Shown here piece by piece: positions 46,019 through 55,695 of a DNA stretch of 64,000 bases. Each line of letters begins with the position of its first letter. Position 1 is the stretch's first letter. Source of the stretch: Mycolicibacterium thermoresistibile (GTDB taxonomy: Bacteria > Actinomycetota > Actinomycetes > Mycobacteriales > Mycobacteriaceae). A program made the position numbers and the translations under genes. The notes under the pieces were generated by a model. The model did not search any database, was not told the DNA's origin, and saw only the letters and a program-made list of their open reading frames with translations. The DNA lies in NCBI RefSeq assembly GCF_900187065.1, contig NZ_LT906483.1, forward strand, positions 806,001 through 870,000, in the 5' to 3' direction.

Positions 46019-49000
46019 GTGACCACCACCGTCACAGAGCGTCTGCTCACTCCGTCGAAGGTCACCGCGTGGCTGGACTGCCCGCACTACCTGTCCCTGT
46101 GCGCCCAGGTCGATGACGGGATCCTGCCACGGCCGGAATCGCGGTTCGGATCGTTTGCCGAACTGTTGCTCGACAAGGGGCGAGCGCACGAGCAGGCCTG
46201 TCTGGCCGACTTCGAACGTCAGGGCAAACGCGTTCTCCGGATCCCGGACCGGGAGAATGGCGAGAGCTTCGCCGCCTGGGTGGCTCGGGTCGGCAACCCG
46301 CTGACGGACGACCATGACGTGATCTACCAGATGCCGTTCGTCCACAACGGCATCGCCGGTATCGCGGACTTCCTGGTACGGGTCACCCACCCCGACACCG
46401 GCGAGGTGAGCTGGGAACCGGTCGACGCCAAACTCACCCGCATCGAAGCCAAACCCGGCCACGTGCTGCAGCTGTGCTTCTACGCCGACGCCCTCGAAGC
46501 GCTCACCGGCAGGCGACCCGAACACATGCACATCTGGCTGGGATCCGGACAGCTGGAAACCCTGCGGGTCAACGAATTCCAACCGTACTGGCGGCGTCTG
46601 CAGACCCAGCTCGCCGCCGCGCTGGCCGCGGGCCCGGAAGCCGGCACCGTCGCCGAACAGTGCGCCCACTGTGAATTCTGCGAGTTCCAGCCGACCTGCG
46701 AGATGTACTGGCGCGACACCGATTCACTGATCTACGTGGCCAACATCCGCAAGCCGGACCGGGAAGCCCTCGCCGGCGCCGACATCGCCACCCTGACCGC
46801 GCTGGCCACCAGCGACGGCCCGGTGGAGGGAATGGATCCCGACCGGCTGGCCCGGTTGCGCCGGCAGGCGGCCCTACAGCTCGCCGCACGCGAGCAGCAG
46901 AGGGAGAAGCCGCCGTTCGAGCTGATCAGGCCGGGCCCAGAGCCGTGGGGTCACGGCTTCGAGATGCTGCCCGAACCCGACGGCGGCGATGTGTTCCTCG
47001 ACTTCGAGGGCCACCCGTTCTGGCGCGCCGACACCGGCCTGTTCTTCCTGTTCGGACTCATCGAACAGGACGACGACGGCGGACGGTGGCGGTACCGGTG
47101 CTGGTGGGCCCACGACCGGGATGAGGAAGCCGCCGCGGTCGCACAGCTCGTCGAGTATCTCGTGGAGCGCCGGAAGCAGCACCCGGCCATGCACGTCTAC
47201 CACTACAACCACACCGAACGCTCGGCGCTGCAGCGCATGGCCGAAGAACACGGTGTCGCCGAGCTCGCCCTGGCCGAACTCATCGACACCGGCGCGTTCG
47301 TCGACCTGCTGCTGGTGGCGCGAAACAGCATTCAGGTCGGCGCAGAGTCCTACGGGCTGAAACATCTGGAACGGCTCACCGACTTCGAACGCAGCCACGA
47401 CATCGACCAAGGCGCCGGCGCCGTCGTCCAGTACGAGCAATACATCGCCGACGGCAATCAGGCCCACCTCGACGCCATCGCCGCCTACAACGCGGACGAC
47501 GTGCGCGCCACCCTCGCGCTGCGCGACTGGCTGGTCGAGCACCGCCCACCCGGCCTGCCGTGGCGGTCCGCCGTGCTCGAACCCGACCCGGAGCTGCCCG
47601 GACTCGGCGAAACGGTCGAGCGACTGCACCAGTTCCCGGTCGGCAGCGATGAACACAACCTCGGTGATCTGCTGAATTACTGGCGCGACGAAGGCCTCGC
47701 CTACATCGCCCCGAAGAACGCCAAGCTGGCGACGGATCCGGTCGACTTGTACGACGACGCGGAGGTCATCGCCGACCTGCGGCCCGAGACGCTGCTCGAG
47801 AGCACCGGCAGGGCCAGGCATCCACGGAGGCGGTTCCGCTTCCCGGATCAGGATGTCGACCGTTTCCCGAGCGACGGCGGATCGGTCATGGTCGCCACCT
47901 CCACCGGTGAACGGTTGTGCACCGGCATCGCCAACCTCGACCGCGACGCCCATACCCTCGACCTGGTCTGGAATGACAAACTCCAGGAAGCCGGTTGTCC
48001 GCCCCGCATCGCGGTCCTGCACGACTGGGTGAAATCCGAGGTCAAAGTCAAGGCGCTGCAGGCCTTCGCCGAGGACCTCCTCGACGGCCGCAACCCCAAT
48101 CCGGTGACGCTCGCCCTGCTGCGCCGCGAGCTGCCGCGGTTCACCGACCGGCCGCGCACCGCGTTCGTCGACGACCTCGACGACATGATCGACTGGGGCA
48201 CCCGACTCGACCACAGCTGCGTGGCGGTCCAAGGCCCACCCGGGACCGGCAAGACCTATCGGGGTGCCCGCATGATCCGTGCCCTGGTGAAGGCCGGCAA
48301 ACGGGTCGGGATCACCGCGATCAGCCACTACGCGATCGGCAATCTGCTCGAGGGCGTCGTGGCGGCCTTTCGCGAAACCGATGAGCTCGACTCGCTGCGG
48401 GCGGTGTGCAATCCCGGCAAGAGCGCGTTGCGGCGCCTGCCCGAAATCGCGTACGGCGGGAACAAGAAATGTGCCCGCGAGGAGTACAACGTGGTCGCCG
48501 GCACCACCTGGCTGTTCTCCAGCAAGGAGATGCGCGCCGCGCCGGTGGATGTGCTGGTGATCGACGAAGCCGGCCAACTCGCACTCGCGGATGCGCTGGC
48601 GGCATCGGGTGCGGCGCACAACCTGGTGCTGCTCGGCGATCCGCTGCAGCTGCCTCAGGTCGCCCACGCCAACCATCCCGGCATCGCCGGACGCAGCGTG
48701 CTGGACCACATCGTCGGCGACGACATGCTGCTGCCACCCGACCGCGGGGTGTTCATGCACGAAACCCGGCGGATGCACCCGGACGTGTGCGCGTTCATCT
48801 CCGATCAGATCTACGACGGCCGGCTGCACAGCATTTCCGACTGCAACCGCCAGACCACCGTCGCGGGCACCGGGCTGCGCTGGATGCGCGTCGACCACCA
48901 CGGCAACCGCACCCGGTCACCCGAGGAAGCCGACGCGATCGCGGACGAACTGACCCGGCTGATCGGCACGCCGTGGACCAACCAGTGCGGCGAGGAGGCC

Positions 49001-49390
49001 CCGCTGCGGCCCCAGGACGTCATGGTCGTCGCTCCATACAACCTGCAGGTCAACACCATTCGAGCGCGACTGCGGCAAGATCCGCGCCTGGCCGACGTGC
49101 CGGTCGGAACCGTCGACAAGTTCCAGGGCCGCGAGGCCGCTGTGGTGTTCTTCAGCATGGCCAGTTCCAGCGGCGAGGACATCAGCAGGGGGGTGGACTT
49201 CCTGCTCTCCCGCAACCGGCTCAACGTCGCGGTGAGCCGGGCCCGCTGCCTGGCCTACCTGGTGTGCACCGACGCGCTGCTGGACACCCGCGCCCGCACC
49301 GTCGAGGACATGCGGCTGGTGGCGACGCTCAACGCGTTCGTCGAAGCGGCGCAACCGGTTACACCGGTGCCGAGTACTGCTGGCTGTTGA
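46019..49390 (+). CDS. TM0106-type RecB-like nuclease fused to RNase H-like and SF1 helicase domains (1123 aa)
   Basis: N-terminal RecB/Cas4-like nuclease (about 10-260). Asp in IADFLVRV and VDAKLTR form the metal site. A likely Fe-S cluster uses Cys near WLDCPHYLSL and the CAHCEFC...C group. The middle (about 320-510) has VFLDFEGHPFW and an exonuclease-like DEDD pattern (RNase_H_2). The C-terminal half is an SF1B helicase: Walker A GPPGTGKT (about 738), VIDEAGQLAL, GDPLQLPQV and NVAVSRARCLAYL. This three-part layout is widespread in actinobacteria and probably serves DNA repair or defence. GTG 46019 follows GCAGGGGG; the frame opens at 45935. Confidence 0.85.
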   Translation: MTTTVTERLLTPSKVTAWLDCPHYLSLCAQVDDGILPRPESRFGSFAELLLDKGRAHEQACLADFERQGKRVLRIPDRENGESFAAWVARVGNPLTDDHDVIYQMPFVHNGIAGIADFLVRVTHPDTGEVSWEPVDAKLTRIEAKPGHVLQLCFYADALEALTGRRPEHMHIWLGSGQLETLRVNEFQPYWRRLQTQLAAALAAGPEAGTVAEQCAHCEFCEFQPTCEMYWRDTDSLIYVANIRKPDREALAGADIATLTALATSDGPVEGMDPDRLARLRRQAALQLAAREQQREKPPFELIRPGPEPWGHGFEMLPEPDGGDVFLDFEGHPFWRADTGLFFLFGLIEQDDDGGRWRYRCWWAHDRDEEAAAVAQLVEYLVERRKQHPAMHVYHYNHTERSALQRMAEEHGVAELALAELIDTGAFVDLLLVARNSIQVGAESYGLKHLERLTDFERSHDIDQGAGAVVQYEQYIADGNQAHLDAIAAYNADDVRATLALRDWLVEHRPPGLPWRSAVLEPDPELPGLGETVERLHQFPVGSDEHNLGDLLNYWRDEGLAYIAPKNAKLATDPVDLYDDAEVIADLRPETLLESTGRARHPRRRFRFPDQDVDRFPSDGGSVMVATSTGERLCTGIANLDRDAHTLDLVWNDKLQEAGCPPRIAVLHDWVKSEVKVKALQAFAEDLLDGRNPNPVTLALLRRELPRFTDRPRTAFVDDLDDMIDWGTRLDHSCVAVQGPPGTGKTYRGARMIRALVKAGKRVGITAISHYAIGNLLEGVVAAFRETDELDSLRAVCNPGKSALRRLPEIAYGGNKKCAREEYNVVAGTTWLFSSKEMRAAPVDVLVIDEAGQLALADALAASGAAHNLVLLGDPLQLPQVAHANHPGIAGRSVLDHIVGDDMLLPPDRGVFMHETRRMHPDVCAFISDQIYDGRLHSISDCNRQTTVAGTGLRWMRVDHHGNRTRSPEEADAIADELTRLIGTPWTNQCGEEAPLRPQDVMVVAPYNLQVNTIRARLRQDPRLADVPVGTVDKFQGREAAVVFFSMASSSGEDISRGVDFLLSRNRLNVAVSRARCLAYLVCTDALLDTRARTVEDMRLVATLNAFVEAAQPVTPVPSTAGC

Positions 49391-49715
49391 CCCAGCTCAC
49401 CACGGCCGGCTGGACGTCGACGCACATGTGCGTCACCGCCGATGCGAGCACGATCACCGCCTCCGCCGGCGCGAAACCGGTGTTGACGAGCTTGTCGAGC
49501 ACCAGCCCGGGTGAGACCCGGTGCCGCAGCTCATGACAGACCTCTTTGCCGATGTCGACCATGTCGACAGACGACGGGTACCACACCCCCGCATTGTCGA
49601 GCTCGATGAGAAAGTCGTACTGATCGGCGTGAGCCGGCCCGGCCATGGACACCGATGCCGACAGTGCCGATGCCGACAGGACCAACGCCGCAGCGAATAC
49701 CCGATATCCGCGCAT
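49359..49715 (-). CDS. Secreted DUF732 protein (118 aa)
   Basis: Signal peptide with cleavage after AHA. The mature part has two conserved Cys (KEVCHEL and THMCVDV) and the helical DUF732 pattern typical of small mycobacterial exported proteins, of unknown role. The 3' end overlaps the convergent helicase gene by 32 bases. It supports a mycobacterial origin for the window. Confidence 0.85.
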   Translation of the reverse strand: MRGYRVFAAALVLSASALSASVSMAGPAHADQYDFLIELDNAGVWYPSSVDMVDIGKEVCHELRHRVSPGLVLDKLVNTGFAPAEAVIVLASAVTHMCVDVQPAVVSWVNSQQYSAPV

Positions 49716-49784
49716 GATTCCCCCCTTGACACAGCGCTCAAGGGAAAGGTAACTCGCGGCACCGACAAAGCCGGCGTTCCGCGC

Positions 49785-51728
49785 TCACAGCGCGTTCGCC
49801 AACGCCCAAGCCTGCCGCGTCGCAAAGGTGATGCGTTGCGGTGCGTACGCGTCGCCGAGGATGTGCATCTCGGGCACCTTGCCGTGGAGCGCCCGTGCCA
49901 GTACCGAGTTCGGGATCCGGCCACACGCCAGTACGACGAAGTCGACATCGTCGATCGTCAACGGGGTGTCGGCGAAGATGTCCTTGGTCTGCACTCGGGA
50001 CGGCTCGATCTCGACGACGCGTCGCATCGTGACGAATTCGGTTCCCCGTTGCAGCAGGCGTTGCAGCGGTGCGCCGATCGTGTACTTCCCGACCCCCTGG
50101 GCGGGCGCCATCGACTGGTAGACCATGACGACCCGGGTGTCGTCCTGGCCGGCGATCAGGTCGGCGACGGCGAGCGGCGGCATGTGATCGTTCTGCGCGA
50201 TGATGACCACCTTGCCCCGAACCCGCGCCTTCCCGGTGATGACATCGTCCATCTGGACGACATGGGACTGGTCGACCCCCGGGATGGTGGGGGTGCGGGG
50301 ACTCGCTCCCGTGGCGAGGACAACGACATCGGCACCGAAGTCCACGACCTCGTCGGCGGTGGCTTCCCGGGACAGCTCAACGGTCACGCCCGCCCTGTCG
50401 AGGCGGCGGCGCTGAAACTCGATGAACCGGGGAAATGTGCTGTGCATGGGTGTCTTGGCGGCAATCGTCATCGCCCCACCGAGTTCCGCATTGCGTTCCC
50501 ACAGCGTCACCTCGTGCCCGCGTTCAGCGGCCCGGGCGGCGGTCTCCATCCCGGCGGGCCCACCGCCGATCACCAGGATCCGCCGGCTGTGCTCCGGAGC
50601 GGCGACGTGAACTTGCTCCTGGCCCGCACCCGGGTTGACCGCACAGCCGAACGCCAGCCCTTCCTGCTGAACACGGGAGATGCAGTCATTCACACCGATG
50701 CACGGTCGGATGTCGTCCAGCTGGCCCCCTGCGGTCTTTGCCGGCAGATCAGGGTCTGCGATCAACGCCCGGTTCATCCCGACAACATCGGCGTGCCCAG
50801 CGGCCAGAACCTCACGGGCGACCCCGGGTTCGAGGACCAAGCCGGCGTACACCACCGGTAGTGAGGTCGCGGCAGAGAGCTCGCCGCAGAGCTCGGCCCA
50901 GGGGGCCATACCGTGCACCGCCGGTGGGATGTAACTCGGTGCGCCCCAGTTGTTGCCCACATCCAGGCTGAAATAGTCGACGGCACCGGTAGCCTCCAGC
51001 TCGATCAGCGCCGCCCTGCAGTCCTCGACGGTCCACCCGCCGTCCTGGTACTCGTCCATACAGAGTCGAACCCCGATCGCAAGATCGCCGTCGGTTGCCG
51101 CGCGCATCGCTTTGACGATGTCGACCAAGAACTTCAGCCGACCGCTTCGGGAGCCGCCGTACGCGTCCCGGCGGTTGTTCGTCAGCGGCGAGAGAAACCA
51201 CTGCACGATATCGTTGTGGTTTGCGTGTACTTCCACACCGTCGATCCCGGCTTCGAGGGCGAGTCGCGCTGAAGCCGCGAACTCTTCGACGATCCATTCG
51301 ATTTCGTGGACCTCGAGCTCATGAGGTGTGGTACTCGAGACGAGATTCAGTTGGGTACCGGCCGACGGACCCTGCAATGCGACGGCGCGCAGGATCATCT
51401 GGACGGTTCCCACAGCGCCGTACCCGTGCAGGACGTCCATCCAGCGACGGAAGTTCGGAAGGAAATTCGGGTGGCGGAACGTGCCCAGGGTCGTCGCTCC
51501 CAAGCCGGAGGGCTCGAACCCGTGCGGAAGAGGGTTCCGCACGAACGCATTGCTTCCGCCGACCCAGCCTGCACCTCCTGCAGCCTTACTGCCGTAGTAG
51601 GCGAGAAATGCGGCGGCCTGTTGCTCATTACCCTCCAACGGACCGATGCCCGTGCCATGCGCCGGCACCATGATCCGGTTCTTCACCTTCATCGGGCCGA
51701 TGGTGATCGGCTCGAACAGGATGCCCAT
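49785..51728 (-). CDS. OYE-family NADH:flavin oxidoreductase / 2,4-dienoyl-CoA reductase-like enzyme (647 aa)
   Basis: N-terminal FMN TIM barrel (about 1-350) with the VEVHANHNDIVQWFLSPLTN block (HANH in place of the more usual HGAHGYL). Then come [4Fe-4S] cysteines in CIGVNDCISR and FGCAVNP. A C-terminal FAD/NAD domain pair begins VIGGGPAGMETAARAAERG. This is the FadH layout, which reduces conjugated double bonds using NAD(P)H. ATG at 51728 is favoured because GGAA precedes it and the shared operator then sits 44 bases upstream; a GTG at 51758 in frame has no ribosome site. Member of the probable GntR regulon. Confidence 0.9.
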   Translation of the reverse strand: MGILFEPITIGPMKVKNRIMVPAHGTGIGPLEGNEQQAAAFLAYYGSKAAGGAGWVGGSNAFVRNPLPHGFEPSGLGATTLGTFRHPNFLPNFRRWMDVLHGYGAVGTVQMILRAVALQGPSAGTQLNLVSSTTPHELEVHEIEWIVEEFAASARLALEAGIDGVEVHANHNDIVQWFLSPLTNNRRDAYGGSRSGRLKFLVDIVKAMRAATDGDLAIGVRLCMDEYQDGGWTVEDCRAALIELEATGAVDYFSLDVGNNWGAPSYIPPAVHGMAPWAELCGELSAATSLPVVYAGLVLEPGVAREVLAAGHADVVGMNRALIADPDLPAKTAGGQLDDIRPCIGVNDCISRVQQEGLAFGCAVNPGAGQEQVHVAAPEHSRRILVIGGGPAGMETAARAAERGHEVTLWERNAELGGAMTIAAKTPMHSTFPRFIEFQRRRLDRAGVTVELSREATADEVVDFGADVVVLATGASPRTPTIPGVDQSHVVQMDDVITGKARVRGKVVIIAQNDHMPPLAVADLIAGQDDTRVVMVYQSMAPAQGVGKYTIGAPLQRLLQRGTEFVTMRRVVEIEPSRVQTKDIFADTPLTIDDVDFVVLACGRIPNSVLARALHGKVPEMHILGDAYAPQRITFATRQAWALANAL

Positions 51729-51771
51729 GTCGTCGGTTCCAGAAGCAGCGTTCCCCACACCCAGAGCATAA

Positions 51772-51782
51772 ACCTCAGATGT
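51772..51782. promoter_or_regulatory. Shared operator, site A (ACCTCAGATGT)
   Basis: Near-palindrome centred on 51777, flanked by TA and TA so that TAAAC and GTTTA form outer arms. Upstream of the OYE-family gene. Same pattern as sites at 52883, 57809 and 60986. Confidence 0.7.
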
Positions 51783-51975
51783 TTAAACGGGAAGCGATTC
51801 GGTCGCATTGGTGTACGACGTAAACCGCATGATTTCTGCGCTTGTCAGCGGAGAAGGGGGTTGCGGCTAAAAGATCTGGTGTATTACTCCGATCGGTGGG
51901 CCGCTCGTGTCGAGCGTCAGGTGACGTGATGCTTTGCGATGAGCTCTGCACCAGTGCAGGGGGCCTGGGCGGGGT

Positions 51976-52755
51976 CTACCAAGGCAGGGTCCCACCGTCG
52001 ACATTGATTGCCGTACCGGTGATTCCGGCGCCCTCGTCCGAGACCAGCAGTGCGCAGGTCGCGGCGACCTGCTCGACCGTGTTGAGCTGTTTGGTCATCG
52101 TGTCGGCGGCGTAGTTCTTCAGGTAGTCCTCGTATGAGACGCCCCGCCGCGCGGCGGATGCGCGACCGGCCTCCCGCATCAGGTCGGTCTCCACCGGCCC
52201 CGGGCATATGGCGTTACACGTGATCCCCAGTTCCCCGTAGTCGCGGGCCGTGGCCTTGGAGAATCCGTTGAGGGCGTGCTTGAACGTGATGTAGTGGCTC
52301 GATCCCGGCTTCTTCGCCTGCTTCGAGGCGATCGAGGAGATGTTCACGATTCTTCCCCATCGCTGATCCACCATGTGGGGGAGGCAGCGACGGGTGAACC
52401 AGAACACCTGATCGAGGATCCACGTTCCGGCCTTCTGCCACGCCTCGTCGGTCATCTCGTGGATCAGGGCGAAGCCGTCCGCGCCCCCTGCGTTGTTGAC
52501 GAGGATGTCGACCCCGCCGTTCTGCTCGATCACGGCGTCGACGGTTTCCTCCACCGAGTCGCGTTCGAGGACATCGCAGGCGTAGAAGAACGCGCGGCCC
52601 TCGGCGTTCAGCCGCTGCAGCGCCTCGGCGCCCTTCTCCGGCGAGCGTGCCACCAGCGCCACCGTCGCACCGTGCGCGGCGAGGCGTTCGGCGATCCCGT
52701 AGCCGATTCCCCGGGTGCCGCCGGTGATCAGAGCGACCTTGCCGGTCAAGTCCAT
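51976..52755 (-). CDS. Short-chain dehydrogenase/reductase (259 aa)
   Basis: Classical SDR: nucleotide motif TGGTRGIG, NNAG, catalytic Ser in NISSIAS, and Tyr-x3-Lys in HYITFK. It oxidises or reduces a hydroxyl or keto group with NAD(P). ATG at 52755 is preceded by AAGGAG; the frame extends eight residues further. Divergent from the PEP-utilising enzyme gene, with shared operator B between them, so the two are probably co-induced. A hydroxyacyl-CoA or keto-acyl substrate fits the cluster. Confidence 0.92.
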   Translation of the reverse strand: MDLTGKVALITGGTRGIGYGIAERLAAHGATVALVARSPEKGAEALQRLNAEGRAFFYACDVLERDSVEETVDAVIEQNGGVDILVNNAGGADGFALIHEMTDEAWQKAGTWILDQVFWFTRRCLPHMVDQRWGRIVNISSIASKQAKKPGSSHYITFKHALNGFSKATARDYGELGITCNAICPGPVETDLMREAGRASAARRGVSYEDYLKNYAADTMTKQLNTVEQVAATCALLVSDEGAGITGTAINVDGGTLPW

Positions 52756-52882
52756 CGCCTTCTCCTTGATTCCAAACATCGGAGGTAACGTCTCCGTGCA
52801 GATGGTCCTCTTTCGCGCAGGTCAACCGTGCCCTTACCGGGCTCGTCTGCGCAAGAGGATCTTTCAATCCCTGGACATGTTA

Positions 52883-52893
52883 ACGTCTGACGT
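52883..52893. promoter_or_regulatory. Shared operator, site B (ACGTCTGACGT)
   Basis: Perfect 11-base palindrome centred on 52888, containing GTCTGAC (GTnnnAC, the core bound by many FadR-type GntR proteins). It lies between the divergent SDR and PEP-utilising enzyme genes. The best of the four copies. Confidence 0.75.
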
Positions 52894-52971
52894 ATAACGT
52901 ACGCGACGTGGATCACAGCTGATGCAGCCGTGTTACCGGGGCCACCAAACCACCTCAGGAAGTGACGGGGT

Positions 52972-55695
52972 ATGTCCTACATCGTTGAGTTTTCCGAACC
53001 AGCAGCCGTCCAGCGCGCAGTTGCGGGCGGTAAAGGAGCGCATCTGGCGTCCCTGACCACCGCGGGATTCACCGTCCCGCCGGGTTTCGTCGTCACCGTC
53101 GACGCGTTCGATGCTGCCGTGACACGGAACATCGGTGCGGACGTGGAGAAGATCCTCGCCGGGACCGACTTCGCTGATGCGGATGCCGTCGAGGAGGCGG
53201 CCGCGAAGGTGCGCGCACTGGTCACCGACCTGGACGTGCCGGCCGACATCGCCTCCGCCATCACCGCCGCCTACAACAAGCTGGGTTCCGACGCGGCGGT
53301 GGCGGTCAGGTCCTCGGGCACCGCGGAGGACATGGCCGAGGCCTCGTTCGCCGGTCAGTACGACACCTATCTCGATGTCGTCGGGACCACGGCGGTCCTG
53401 GATGCGGTCAAGAGGTGCTGGGCCTCGCTCTACACCACACGCGCGGTCGCGTACCGCAGTGGCAAGGAACTCGACACCTCCACGGTGAAGCTCGCGGTGG
53501 TGGTGCAGGAGATGGTGGAGGCGGAGGTCTCCGGGGTCATGTTCACTGCCAACCCCTTCACCACCGCCACGGATGAACTCGTGATCAACGCCAGCTGGGG
53601 GCTGGGTGAGGGCATCGTCTCGGGGATCCTCACCCCCGACCAGTTCACGCTGGACAAGGCGGACCTTACGGTCCGTGACGTCACCATCGGCCCCAAAGAG
53701 GTTCGGGTGGTGCGGAATCCCGAAACCGGCCAGGGCACGGTGACCCTCGACAACGATGAGGCCAGCCGTGCTCGGCGCACCCTGGACGACGCTGCCCTCG
53801 TGCGGCTCGGCGACATCGGCCGGCGAATCGAGGAACACTTCGATTCCCTCCCGCAGGACGTCGAATGGGCATACGCCGACGACACCTTCTATGTCCTGCA
53901 GTCGCGCGCGGTCACCGGCGTCGATTTCACCTGGGATGACGACGTCGACGCCTGGCAGTGGAGCCGGCCGCATGCGGACACCATCTGGACCCGCGGATTC
54001 GCCGACGAATACTGGACCGGCGCGATCACCCCGCTGTTCTATTCGGTCCGCGGGGCAGAACAGACCAGTTCCTATCAACGCAGCGCCAAGCTCTGGGGGG
54101 CTGATCGGCTGGCCGCCTTGCCGCAGTTCAAGTACCACAAGGCCGAGGTCTACTTCAACGTCGAGAACCAGGAGGAGTTCCTCCGGTACACCTGCCCGCC
54201 GATGTTCCGTGCAGCGGCCAGTGGCTACCTTCCGCCGAGCCGTGCCGCGGCGGTGGCCGAGGACCCGTTCTCGTGGGCCGGGTACGCCAAGATCCACGCC
54301 CGCATCCTGGGGCTGGACATTACGCAGTCGTTCCACAAGTGGATCGCCTCTGTCGAGGACTACATGCAGAACCGCATCGAGGAAGCCGACGGTCTCGGTG
54401 ATGAGGAACTGCGCAAGCTCACCGACCGGGCCTTGCAGAAGTACATCGACGACCGAATGGAGTTCGTCGAGGGCCTGTTGTACAACATGTGGTCCGGCTT
54501 CCAGATCCACGCATCGCTGGTGCTCAACGGTCTCGGCACACTGCTGGCCAAGTGGTACGACGGCGACAACCAGATGATCTTCGTGGACCTGATCACCGGC
54601 TTGCCCCAACGCACCATCACCCTGCAGGAGAACCTGGACCTGTGGGATCTGGCCGCTGAGATCCGCCGCAGCCCCGCCCTCAGGAAACTGTTCGAGCAGT
54701 CCGAACCGCACGAATTCTTCGACAAGCTCGCTGTCCATCCGGACGGTGCCGAGGCCCACCGCCGATACCAGCAACTTCTCAAGGATCACGGCCACCGTGG
54801 CCATGCCGACCGGGACTTCATCTTCCCGCGCCGGATCGAGGACCCGTCGATCGACTATCGCAGTCTGCAGGCGCTGCTCAGCGGTGATGGGATGCAACGG
54901 CCCGACGAGCAGGAACGTAAACAGGCCGCCAAGCGTGAGGCAGCGACCGCCGATGTGATCGCTCGGCTGGAGGCGAAACCGTTCGGCCGCTTGCGCGCCG
55001 ACCTGTTCCGGATGCTCCTCGATTACGCGCATCGCTTCATGGTGCTCCGCGACGACGAACGTCACTACGTCGACCGTGCCACGATGTCAAAGAAACGAGC
55101 ATTCCTCGAACTCGGACGACGGTTGTTGGCGCGCGACCTGATCGAGCGGCTTGACGACGTGTACTTCCTCACCAAGGACGAACTCTACGAACTGATGGCC
55201 GAACGCGCTCCACAGGCTTTGGTCCGCGCCAAGATCGCCGGGCGTCGAAAGCAATTCGAGGCCTTCGACCGTAAAGACGCGATCCCGCCGATGTATCTGC
55301 AACACGGCAGGGAGTGGATCGATCCCACCGAGATCAGCGGCGGGGACGTCGATCCGCGTGCACTGCAGGGGCTGCCCACCAGCCCGGGAACGGTCGAAGG
55401 ACGGGCACGAGTGGTGCGGGAACTCGACGGGATCGGCTGTTTGGAGAAGGGCGACATCCTGATCACCAACAGCACCGACCCGGGGTGGACCCCGGTGTTC
55501 GCGATCATCGGGGGCTTGATCCTGGAGACCGGCGGGATGCTCGCGCACGGATCCTGTCTGTCACGCGAATACGGCCTCCCCGCTGTGACGGTTGCCAACG
55601 CGTGTTCGCACATCGCCGACGGTGCGCATATCCGCGTCGACGGACACACCGGCATGGTGTCGGTGCTGGACGACGAACTCGCTGCGGCACGATGA
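52972..55695 (+). CDS. PEP-utilising phosphotransferase (PEP synthase / rifampin-phosphotransferase-like, 907 aa)
   Basis: The N-terminal ATP-grasp half starts with GGKGAHLASLTTAGFTVPPGF and has AVRSSGTAEDMAEASFAGQY. The C-terminal swivelling domain contains DPGWTPVF and the phospho-histidine block ETGGMLAHGSCLSREYGLPAV with His859. Enzymes of this build use ATP to phosphorylate their own His and then pass phosphate to pyruvate, rifampin, phenol or another acceptor. The long middle region lacks the full PEP/pyruvate domain of PpsA and is closer to the rifampin- and phenyl-phosphotransferase layout. An acceptor from the surrounding catabolic pathway is therefore likely. ATGA overlap with the next gene. 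Under operator B. Confidence 0.82.
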   Translation: MSYIVEFSEPAAVQRAVAGGKGAHLASLTTAGFTVPPGFVVTVDAFDAAVTRNIGADVEKILAGTDFADADAVEEAAAKVRALVTDLDVPADIASAITAAYNKLGSDAAVAVRSSGTAEDMAEASFAGQYDTYLDVVGTTAVLDAVKRCWASLYTTRAVAYRSGKELDTSTVKLAVVVQEMVEAEVSGVMFTANPFTTATDELVINASWGLGEGIVSGILTPDQFTLDKADLTVRDVTIGPKEVRVVRNPETGQGTVTLDNDEASRARRTLDDAALVRLGDIGRRIEEHFDSLPQDVEWAYADDTFYVLQSRAVTGVDFTWDDDVDAWQWSRPHADTIWTRGFADEYWTGAITPLFYSVRGAEQTSSYQRSAKLWGADRLAALPQFKYHKAEVYFNVENQEEFLRYTCPPMFRAAASGYLPPSRAAAVAEDPFSWAGYAKIHARILGLDITQSFHKWIASVEDYMQNRIEEADGLGDEELRKLTDRALQKYIDDRMEFVEGLLYNMWSGFQIHASLVLNGLGTLLAKWYDGDNQMIFVDLITGLPQRTITLQENLDLWDLAAEIRRSPALRKLFEQSEPHEFFDKLAVHPDGAEAHRRYQQLLKDHGHRGHADRDFIFPRRIEDPSIDYRSLQALLSGDGMQRPDEQERKQAAKREAATADVIARLEAKPFGRLRADLFRMLLDYAHRFMVLRDDERHYVDRATMSKKRAFLELGRRLLARDLIERLDDVYFLTKDELYELMAERAPQALVRAKIAGRRKQFEAFDRKDAIPPMYLQHGREWIDPTEISGGDVDPRALQGLPTSPGTVEGRARVVRELDGIGCLEKGDILITNSTDPGWTPVFAIIGGLILETGGMLAHGSCLSREYGLPAVTVANACSHIADGAHIRVDGHTGMVSVLDDELAAAR

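Noticed and set aside
46874..48901. 675-aa frame on the minus strand
   Set aside because: Opposite the helicase half of the RecB-like gene, which has clear Walker motifs.
52933..55065. 710-aa frame on the minus strand
   Set aside because: Antisense to the PEP-utilising enzyme; no motif.
52972..55695. Calling the PEP-utilising enzyme a rifampin-resistance phosphotransferase
   Set aside because: Only the general layout is shared; the surrounding genes are catabolic and the rifampin-binding region cannot be confirmed by eye.
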